Source: JAAYZQ01 sp034428935 (GTDB taxonomy: Bacteria; Chloroflexota; Anaerolineae; JAAYZQ01). Taken from it: DNA of 13,568 bases. The notes under the pieces are model-generated. The model saw only the letters and a list, made by a program, of their open reading frames with translations, made no database searches and was not told the origin of the DNA. Both the position numbers and the translations under genes were made by a program. Location of the stretch: positions 1 through 13,568 of the forward strand of contig DAOUHB010000032.1 in NCBI GenBank assembly GCA_034428935.1. Reading direction: 5' to 3'. Each line of letters starts with the position of its first letter. The stretch's first letter is position 1. This document shows, piece after piece, positions 1 through 4,909 of this stretch.

Positions 1-989
1 TCCTGGTCGCCGATGCCGCCCACGGGCCCGCCCTCCAGCAGCAGGGTGACGGTCATGCCGGGGCTGGCCTCCAGCCGGGCGACGATGGCGTCGGCCAGGT
101 GGGCGTTGTCAAAGGTATAGCCCTCGTAGTAGATGCTGGTCGTCGCCTGGTCGATCTCGGCCACCACCGCCTCGTAGATGTTGTCGGGGGCCACGGCGTA
201 GGTCAGCGTGGCAGTCTCGGTGAACGCCCTGGTGAAAAAGTAACGCTCCAGGTCCCAGCCGGGATAGCGGACCTTCTTGCCGTCGACGTCGTCGTCGGTG
301 GCCTGGGCCCAGTCGGCGGCGGTGTTCGTGTCGGGCACGGGCAGGCCGGTGGCCTGGTCCAGCTTGCGGTACAGGATCTGCCCCTCGATGCCAAAGGCCT
401 CGGCCTCGCGCCCCGCAAAGCGCTCCAGGCCGACGGCGTCGCCGCTGTAGGGGTAGATGCCGGCGCCCGACCAGCCGGTGCCCTCGGGATCGCCGCCCTC
501 GTAGACCACCGAGTCGACGATGGCGCCGCCGGCGTCCCTCAGGACCAGCTCGTCGCCGGCGTTGGCCAGGGCAAAGGTGCCCGTGGTGGTCAGGTTGGGC
601 ACGGCGGGGTCGGTGTCGGCCCCGTATTCATAGTCGGGCGCAAAGCCGAACTCCAGGGCAAAGTCGTCCGCTTCCTTGGCGATCCAGGCCGACGCGCCGG
701 GGGCGAGCTGGCCGGCCAGGGCCACGGTTCCCTCGCCGTCGGAAATCGTCCAGCTCGAGAGGGCCATCGCCTGGGTCTGGACGTTGGCCAGGCGAAAGGC
801 TTCGTCGGGCTCGCCGCTGAGGTAGGTGTCATAGTAGACCGCCGTGATGAGGACGGTGCTCGACGGCTGGGCCGCGGTAAAGGCGGTGCCCGCCTGGCCC
901 GGCGCCATCCCGGCGGGCAGGAGCAGGCACAGGGCCAGGAGCACGGCCAGGGCAGCCGGCCGGCCCGCGGATTTGCATTTGGCGTCCAT
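1..989 (-). CDS. Exported lamin-tail domain / phospholipase-D-like protein (N-terminal part, cut by window edge)
   Basis: The reading frame stays open from ATG at 989 to the window edge (329 residues visible; the C-terminus lies outside). An AAAGGAG ribosome site precedes the ATG at normal spacing. Residues 1-33 look like a signal peptide (Lys5-Lys6... then a Leu/Ala-rich core), so the protein is probably exported. Residues about 46-165 have the beta-rich pattern of a lamin-tail domain: VLITAVYYDTY, LSSWTISDGEGT, then LANAGDELVLRDAGGAIVDS. From about 268 the pattern NIYEAVVAEIDQATTSIYYE... and VTLLLEGGPVGG matches the start of a phospholipase-D fold; the HKD catalytic motifs would lie beyond the edge and are not seen. 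Lamin-tail domains fused to nucleases or phosphodiesterases are common in secreted bacterial proteins. The likely role is an extracellular phosphodiesterase or nuclease-like protein. The domain call is fairly sure; the activity is unproven. Confidence 0.8.
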   Translation of the reverse strand, partial: MDAKCKSAGRPAALAVLLALCLLLPAGMAPGQAGTAFTAAQPSSTVLITAVYYDTYLSGEPDEAFRLANVQTQAMALSSWTISDGEGTVALAGQLAPGASAWIAKEADDFALEFGFAPDYEYGADTDPAVPNLTTTGTFALANAGDELVLRDAGGAIVDSVVYEGGDPEGTGWSGAGIYPYSGDAVGLERFAGREAEAFGIEGQILYRKLDQATGLPVPDTNTAADWAQATDDDVDGKKVRYPGWDLERYFFTRAFTETATLTYAVAPDNIYEAVVAEIDQATTSIYYEGYTFDNAHLADAIVARLEASPGMTVTLLLEGGPVGGIGDQ

Positions 990-1017
990 CGTCGACACTC
1001 CTTTCTCGGGATCCCTG

Positions 1018-1034
1018 CGAGGGGCTGCCCCTCG
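1018..1034 (-). other. Hairpin in the 5' leader of the LTD/PLD gene
   Basis: A perfect 7-bp inverted repeat CGAGGGG-CTG-CCCCTCG lies in the leader of the minus-strand gene, about 29 nt upstream of its ATG and just before the ribosome site. The predicted leader from the promoter at 1122-1150 is about 125 nt long. It could influence translation or RNA stability; no function is shown by sequence alone. Confidence 0.4.
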
Positions 1035-1121
1035 TTGGCTCTGGCGAACGTAACCGGCTGCCACACAGAGGTGTTCAAGATCGGGCTGCGTCGCGGCCCG
1101 GCAAGTGGCAGTGACAGGAGC

Positions 1122-1150
1122 AGTATAGCATAAAAGCGCCAAAAGCGCAA
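1122..1150 (-). promoter_or_regulatory. Sigma70-type promoter of the LTD/PLD gene
   Basis: Read on the minus strand, TTGCGC (1150-1145) is followed after exactly 17 bp by TATACT (1127-1122). TG plus one base stands directly before the -10, giving an extended -10 element. Transcription should start near 1115. Its -35 lies only 13 bp from the -35 of the opposite promoter. Confidence 0.65.
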
Positions 1151-1163
1151 CAGTTTTTCCCCC

Positions 1164-1192
1164 TTGACAAACCGTCCTCCATGTGCTATACT
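1164..1192 (+). promoter_or_regulatory. Sigma70-type promoter of the lacI-GH130 operon
   Basis: TTGACA (1164-1169), a 17-bp spacer, then TATACT (1187-1192), with TGC directly before the -10 (extended -10). This is a near-consensus promoter with start expected near 1199, about 36 nt before the GTG start of the repressor. The tandem operator at 1194-1226 begins right after the -10, so a bound repressor would block initiation. Confidence 0.8.
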
Positions 1193-1193
1193 T

Positions 1194-1226
1194 TACTAAA
1201 GTTCTACTAAAATTCTAGTAACCGGG
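1194..1226 (+). promoter_or_regulatory. Tandem 11-bp operator, probable autoregulation site of the first LacI-type repressor
   Basis: Two 11-bp units, TACTAAAGTTC (1194-1204) and TACTAAAATTC (1205-1215), differ at one base. A decayed third (TAGTAA, 1216-1221) follows, one helical turn on. The segment 1205-1220 (TACTAAAATTCTAGTA) is also a 16-bp palindrome with a single mismatched pair and an AATT centre. It overlaps the expected start of transcription. The AT-rich centre is unlike the CpG centre usual for LacI-family sites. Assignment to the adjacent repressor is inference from position. Confidence 0.6.
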
Positions 1227-1234
1227 AGCGGTTT

Positions 1235-2293
1235 GTGGCATCGAACGAGCGGGCCACCATGGCCGAGATCGCCGAGCAGAGCGGCGTGTCACTGTCCACC
1301 GTGTCGCTGGTCCTGCGCGACAAGGCCGGCGTCGGCGCCGAGACGCGGCAGCGGGTGCTGGATGTGGCCCGGGAGCTGGGCTACGTGCCCAGGAGGCCGG
1401 CCGCGGCCCACGCGCCCGCCATCTCGACCGTGGGCCTGGTCCTCAAGGCCGACCCCGACAGCCTGCCCGCGGCCAACAAATTCTACTCCCACGTCGTCGC
1501 CGGCATCGAGATGGCCTGCCGCCGCCACCAGGTGAACCTGCTGTATGCCACCATGACCGTCGACGAGGACAGCCGCCCCGTGGAGCTGCCCCGCCTGCTG
1601 GTGGACGACGGTGCGGCCGACGGGCTGCTCCTCCTGGGCGCCTTCTTTGACGAGTCCCTCATGCGCGTGGTGGAGCGCCGCGCCACGCCCCTGGTCCTGG
1701 TGGACTCGTACGCCGCCGTCGACCGCTACGACAGCGTGCTGTCGGACAATTTTGAGGGGGCCTACCAGGCCGTGACCCACCTCGTCCAGCGCGGGCACCG
1801 GCACATCGCCCTCGTCGGCGGCCATCCCCAGGCCTATCCCAGCATCCAGGAGCGCCAGGCCGGCTACCAGCGGGCCCTGAAGGACCACGGCATCGCCGAT
1901 CGCTACCTGGCCGAGTGCCACATCGTTGACACCGCCGAGATCGTGGAGGCGACGGCCCGCCTGCTGCAGGCCAGCCCGCAGGTCACCGCCCTCTTTGGCG
2001 TCAACGACGACGTGGCCATCACCGCCATGGACGCCGCCCGCGACCTGGGCTGGCGCCTGCCCGACGACCTGTCGGTCGTGGGCTACGACGACATCGACGT
2101 GGCCGACTGCCTGACGCCCTCGCTGACCACCATGCAGGTGGACAAGCTGGGCATGGGCCGGCTGGCCGTGCAGTTGCTCATCAACCGCATCGAGCACCCC
2201 GAGGCCAACCTGGTGCGGGCCGCCATCCGCCCGCGCCTCGTGGAGCGGAACTCGGTGCGCGACCTCCACAACCGAGACGAGGAGAACGACTGA
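1235..2293 (+). CDS. LacI/GalR-family transcriptional repressor (first of two)
   Basis: A 352-residue cytoplasmic DNA-binding regulator with the full family layout. Residues 8-30 are the helix-turn-helix (AEIAEQSGVSLSTVSLVL), followed by a hinge near 50-61 and a periplasmic-binding-like sensor domain to the end (VGYDDIDVADCLTPSLTTM near the C-terminus). I chose the GTG at 1235 because GGGAG lies 6 nt upstream; an ATG at 1259 would cut into the first helix region and lacks a good ribosome site. The reading head is unusual: Leu20-Ser21 and Leu25 replace the Arg-containing recognition residues common in the family. The hinge (PRRPAAAHAP) lacks the Leu that normally wedges into a central CpG. Both fit the CpG-less operator in front of the gene. 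Its effector is probably a sugar or sugar phosphate linked to the GH130 gene one base downstream. Family call is secure; ligand unknown. Confidence 0.93.
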   Translation: MASNERATMAEIAEQSGVSLSTVSLVLRDKAGVGAETRQRVLDVARELGYVPRRPAAAHAPAISTVGLVLKADPDSLPAANKFYSHVVAGIEMACRRHQVNLLYATMTVDEDSRPVELPRLLVDDGAADGLLLLGAFFDESLMRVVERRATPLVLVDSYAAVDRYDSVLSDNFEGAYQAVTHLVQRGHRHIALVGGHPQAYPSIQERQAGYQRALKDHGIADRYLAECHIVDTAEIVEATARLLQASPQVTALFGVNDDVAITAMDAARDLGWRLPDDLSVVGYDDIDVADCLTPSLTTMQVDKLGMGRLAVQLLINRIEHPEANLVRAAIRPRLVERNSVRDLHNRDEEND

Positions 2294-2294
2294 T

Positions 2295-3296
2295 TTGACT
2301 GACCCTGGCGCGACCCCCATCGTCGGCCCTGCTTTGCCCAACATCCCGTGGGAGGAACGGCCCGCGGCGTGCAGCGACCTGGTCTGGCGCTCGGCCCGCA
2401 ACCCCGTCATCCCCCGCGACCTGCTCCCCACGTCCAACAGCATCTTTAACAGCGCCGTCGTGCCCTTTGGCGACGGCTTTGCCGGGGTGCTGCGCGTCGA
2501 CGACCGCCGGCGCCGGATGCGCATCCACAGCGGGCGCAGCGCCGACGGCCTGGCCTGGGAGATCGACCCCGAGCCCATCCGCTTTGCCACCGGCGACCCC
2601 GAGCTGGCCCCCTTCGAGCACCAGTACGACCCCCGGGTCTGCTGGCTCGAGGACCGCTATTACGTGACGTGGTGCAACGGCTACCACGGGCCGACCATCG
2701 GCGTGGCCTACACCCACGACTTTTGCGAGTTCCACCAACTGGAGAATGCCTTCCTGCCCTACAACCGCAACGGCGTCCTCTTTCCCCGCAAGATCGGCGG
2801 CAAGTATGCCATGCTCAGCCGGCCCAGCGACACGGGCCACACACCCTTTGGCGACATCTTTTACAGCGAGAGCCCCGACATGGTCCACTGGGGGCGCCAC
2901 CGCCACGTCATGAGCCCCACGCGCCAGTGGAGCTGGCAGGCCACCAAGATCGGGGCCGGCCCGACGCCCATCGAGACCACGGAGGGCTGGCTGCTCTTTT
3001 ACCACGGCGTCCTGACGTCGTGCAACGGGTTCGTCTACAGCATGGGCGCGGCCCTCCTGGACCTGGACGAGCCGTGGAAGGTGCTCCACCGGACGGCGTC
3101 CTATCTGCTGGCGCCCTGGGAGACCTACGAGTGCGTGGGCGACACGCCCAACGTCGTCTTTCCCTGTGCCGCCCTGGTGGACGCGCCCAGCGGCCGCATT
3201 GCCATCTACTACGGTGCCGCCGACACGGTCACCTGCCTGGCCTTTGCCCGGGCCGGCGAGCTGCTGGCGGCCCTCAAGGCCGGCGACGGGATATAG
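2295..3296 (+). CDS. GH130 family glycoside phosphorylase (beta-mannoside phosphorylase type)
   Basis: A 333-residue cytoplasmic enzyme of glycoside hydrolase family 130. Known members split beta-mannosyl linkages with phosphate, giving mannose-1-phosphate and a shortened sugar. Visible family landmarks are IPRDLLPTSNSIFNSAVVPF (39-58), YDPRV with the likely proton-donor Asp112, TWCNGYHGPTIGVAYT (125-140), RNGVLFPRK (158-166), KIGAGPTPIET (218-228), GWLLFYHGV (231-239) and RIAIYYGAADTVT (301-313). Lys/Arg/His in these motifs fit the phosphate-binding type. No signal peptide is present. The start is TTG at 2295, one base after the repressor's stop, with GAGGAG at 2279-2284; translation is therefore probably coupled to the repressor. 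The conserved lead-in (LPNIPWEERP...DLVWR) begins near residue 14, which supports this early start. Length is normal. The exact linkage cleaved (beta-1,4 or beta-1,2; mannose or glucose acceptor) cannot be read from the sequence. Confidence 0.88.
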   Translation: MTDPGATPIVGPALPNIPWEERPAACSDLVWRSARNPVIPRDLLPTSNSIFNSAVVPFGDGFAGVLRVDDRRRRMRIHSGRSADGLAWEIDPEPIRFATGDPELAPFEHQYDPRVCWLEDRYYVTWCNGYHGPTIGVAYTHDFCEFHQLENAFLPYNRNGVLFPRKIGGKYAMLSRPSDTGHTPFGDIFYSESPDMVHWGRHRHVMSPTRQWSWQATKIGAGPTPIETTEGWLLFYHGVLTSCNGFVYSMGAALLDLDEPWKVLHRTASYLLAPWETYECVGDTPNVVFPCAALVDAPSGRIAIYYGAADTVTCLAFARAGELLAALKAGDGI

Positions 3297-3355
3297 GGAG
3301 ATAGCGTATTCGAGGAGCGCAACCATCTCGCGGTACAAGTGCATGCCTGTCGTAT

Positions 3356-3390
3356 GCGGCGCCGATGGCCAGGGGCCGGCCTGGCGCTGC
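3356..3390 (+). terminator. Possible hairpin end of the lacI-GH130 transcript
   Basis: GCGGCGCC (3356-3363) pairs with GGCGCTGC (3383-3390) over 8 bp including one G-T pair, about 60 bp after the GH130 stop. No T-run follows, so it is not a standard intrinsic terminator. It may still stabilise the 3' end. The rest of 3297-3428 holds no gene or clear signal. Confidence 0.3.
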
Positions 3391-3428
3391 GCTTGCTCCT
3401 GGATTGCCGCCGTTGGGCGGGTCCGGGC

Positions 3429-3452
3429 CGAAAAACTGGCCGAAAAACTGGC
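3429..3452 (+). repeat. Exact 12-bp tandem repeat just upstream of a promoter
   Basis: CGAAAAACTGGC occurs twice without a gap (3429-3440, 3441-3452) and ends 3 bp before the -35 of the second repressor's promoter. The A5 runs are spaced 12 bp apart at positions where upstream promoter elements or an activator could act. Confidence 0.6.
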
Positions 3453-3454
3453 TG

Positions 3455-3483
3455 TTGACAGGCGGCCCGCGAGGTGATATAAT
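3455..3483 (+). promoter_or_regulatory. Consensus sigma70-type promoter of the second lacI-family gene
   Basis: TTGACA (3455-3460), 17-bp spacer, TATAAT (3478-3483): both hexamers and the spacing match the full consensus. The start is expected at about 3490, the first G of the GGGAGCGCTCCC operator. A promoter this perfect would normally need a repressor to hold it down, which fits the two operators. Confidence 0.88.
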
Positions 3484-3488
3484 AACTT

Positions 3489-3502
3489 TGGGAGCGCTCC
3501 CG
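3489..3502 (+). promoter_or_regulatory. Operator O1, CelR/CebR-like palindrome at the transcription start
   Basis: GGGAGCGCTCCC (3490-3501) is a perfect 12-bp palindrome with a central CpG. With flanks it reads TGGGAGCGCTCCCG, matching 13 of 14 bases of the TGGGAGCGCTCCCA site known for the cellobiose repressors CelR (Thermobifida) and CebR (Streptomyces). It sits at +1 to about +12. Confidence 0.8.
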
Positions 3503-3548
3503 TAAGTGCCAGAGACTTCAGATTACCCCAGGGGCGGGGGCTTTTTTT
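3496..3548 (+). terminator. Possible attenuator / leader terminator between the two operators
   Basis: GCTCCCG (3496-3502, the right half of O1) can pair with CGGGGGC (3535-3541) over 7 bp with one G-T pair, and seven T's follow at once (3542-3548). A smaller alternative is CCCC (3526-3529) with GGGG (3536-3539). Because the RNA should begin at O1, termination here would give an RNA of under 60 nt. Either an attenuator of the repressor gene or the end of a small RNA is possible. Confidence 0.45.
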
Positions 3549-3556
3549 AGAGGGGT

Positions 3557-3574
3557 TGTGGGAGCGCTCTCACA
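3557..3574 (+). promoter_or_regulatory. Operator O2, second CelR/CebR-like palindrome in the leader
   Basis: TGTGGGAGCGCTCTCACA is an 18-bp palindrome with one mismatched pair (3561/3570). Its core matches 13 of 14 bases of TGGGAGCGCTCCCA. Its centre lies 70 bp from that of O1, well after the start of transcription and just before the ribosome site, so a bound repressor could act as a roadblock. Confidence 0.75.
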
Positions 3575-3596
3575 GCGAGGAGTGAGGAGTCACGAC

Positions 3597-4625
3597 ATGT
3601 CGCTTACACTGGAAAAGGTAGGCCAGCTCGCAGGGGTATCGCGCTCGACCGTCTCGCGTGTCATCAACGGCCATCCCAGTGTCAGCCGCGAGGTCCGCGA
3701 GCGCGTCTGGAACGTGATCCGCGAGACCGGCTACCAACCCCACGCCGCCGCCCGAAGCCTGGTAACGCGCCGCACCCAGATCATTGGCGTCATCATCCCC
3801 GAGTCGGTGGCCAGGCTGTTTGTCGACCCCTTCTTTCCGCTGCTCCTGGGGGGCATCACGTCCACGTGCAACACCCGCGGCTACCACCTGATGCTGTCGC
3901 TGTTCAACGGCCCGGCCAATCCCGAAGAGCTGTACCGGCGCCTGGTCCACAGCGGCCACCTGGACGGCGTGGTGGTTGCCTCGGCCCGCCTCGACGATCC
4001 CCTCGTCTGCCGGCTCTTGCAGGACGAGATGCCCTTTATCCTCGTCGGCCGCCACGTGGACGACCGGGTGCGTTACGTGGACGCCGACAACGTGGGTGGG
4101 GCGCGCATGGCCGTGGAGCACCTCATCCGCCTGGGCCACCGGCGCATCGGGGCCATCACCGGGCCCCTGGGCACGCCGGCCGGCGCCGATCGCCTCATCG
4201 GCTACAGGCGCGCCCTGGAGGCGAGCCGCATTTCCGTACAGGACGATCTCGTCGTCGAGGGCGACTATAGCAAGGGCAGCGGGGCCACGGGCATGCAGCA
4301 GTTGTTGCCCACCCAACCCTCGGCAGTGTTCTGCGCCAGCGATTCCATGGCCATCGGCGCCCTGGAGACCATCCGCGAGGCCGGCCTTCGCGTCCCCGAC
4401 GACATCGCCCTCGTGGGCTTTGACGACGTGCCGGTGGCCACGGCGGTCGAGCCGGCGCTGACGACGGTGCGCCAGCCCATCGAGGGCCTGGGCACCATGG
4501 CCGCCGAGCTGCTCTTGAATCTGTTGGAGAATCCCCCGGATGGGCAGGCGCCCGGCCAGCGCATCATCCTGCCGGCCAAGCTCATCGTCCGGGATTCGTG
4601 TGGCGCTTTGCGCAGGCGGAGCTAA
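3597..4625 (+). CDS. LacI/GalR-family transcriptional repressor (second), probably autoregulated
   Basis: A 342-residue regulator. Residues 3-24 form the helix-turn-helix (LEKVGQLAGVSRSTVSRVIN), with Arg16-Ser17 and Arg21 at base-reading positions. The hinge (HAAARSL, 49-55) keeps the Leu55 that inserts into a central CpG in PurR and LacI. The rest is the sugar-sensor domain (IIGVIIPE; DGVVVAS; LVGFDDVPVATAVEPALTTV). The start is ATG 3597, because GAGGAG at 3584-3589 stands 7 nt upstream; an earlier in-frame GTG at 3558 would fall inside operator O2. The Arg-rich head and Leu hinge agree with the GC-rich, CpG-centred operators O1 and O2, so autoregulation is likely. The effector is probably a disaccharide: CelR/CebR, which read nearly the same site, respond to cellobiose. 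The ABC importer downstream is the natural target, but no copy of the operator lies directly before it. Confidence 0.93.
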   Translation: MSLTLEKVGQLAGVSRSTVSRVINGHPSVSREVRERVWNVIRETGYQPHAAARSLVTRRTQIIGVIIPESVARLFVDPFFPLLLGGITSTCNTRGYHLMLSLFNGPANPEELYRRLVHSGHLDGVVVASARLDDPLVCRLLQDEMPFILVGRHVDDRVRYVDADNVGGARMAVEHLIRLGHRRIGAITGPLGTPAGADRLIGYRRALEASRISVQDDLVVEGDYSKGSGATGMQQLLPTQPSAVFCASDSMAIGALETIREAGLRVPDDIALVGFDDVPVATAVEPALTTVRQPIEGLGTMAAELLLNLLENPPDGQAPGQRIILPAKLIVRDSCGALRRRS

Positions 4626-4648
4626 GGAAGACCTTACAATAAGAGGGA

Positions 4649-4689
4649 GGGGAGACACCGGCTGACCTGGCAGAAAGCGGTGTCTCCCC
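4649..4689 (+). terminator. Strong hairpin after the second repressor gene
   Basis: GGGGAGACACCG (4649-4660) and CGGTGTCTCCCC (4678-4689) form a perfect 12-bp stem with a 17-nt loop, 23 bp after the stop codon. No T-run follows, so termination may be partial or factor-dependent. It probably separates or tunes the repressor and importer transcripts. Confidence 0.55.
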
Positions 4690-4909
4690 GGCAGAGGCAG
4701 TGCCCGTAGCCTTCCCGGACGTTCCCGGGAGACGCTGCGGCCATCCTCTCGTCCTCATTATAACCCACCTCGGGCGGGTTGGCGAATCGACGAGAGGGCA
4801 CTGCTCAACAGCTAAAGGAGGAGGTGAAAGGCGAAAGAGCTGCAAACCTGGTTTCTGCCACCATCGTCGTGTGTAACGTTCAATGAATCACAAAGAGGAG
4901 GAGCAAACC
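4690..4909 (+). promoter_or_regulatory. Leader of the ABC importer operon with repeats and a nested inverted repeat
   Basis: Two TTCCCGG copies (4712-4718, 4722-4728) lie 10 bp apart, the second inside the palindrome TCCCGGGA. CCTCTCGTC (4745-4753) pairs with GACGAGAGG (4789-4797). Inside it AACCC (4762-4766) pairs with GGGTT (4776-4780) about the same centre, leaving two 8-nt unpaired arms; the left arm carries TATAAC (4759-4764), a possible -10 without a fitting -35. An excellent ribosome-site match (AGGAGGTGA) occurs near 4819-4827, far upstream of the real start. No GGGAGCGCTCCC-type operator is found here. I see no convincing promoter. Confidence 0.4.

Noticed and set aside
99..1133. 344-residue plus-strand frame opposite the LTD/PLD gene
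   Set aside because: The minus-strand frame has signal peptide, ribosome site, promoter and domain patterns; the plus frame is Gly/Val/Ala-rich shadow sequence.
1289..3344. Two long minus-strand frames opposite the first LacI and GH130 genes
   Set aside because: Both are antisense shadows of well-supported genes and have no ribosome site or motif of their own.
4626..4909. Copy of the GGGAGCGCTCCC operator before the importer operon
   Set aside because: I read the region for it and found only a partial resemblance (GGGAGACGC near 4728); control of the importer by the second repressor is therefore not shown directly.
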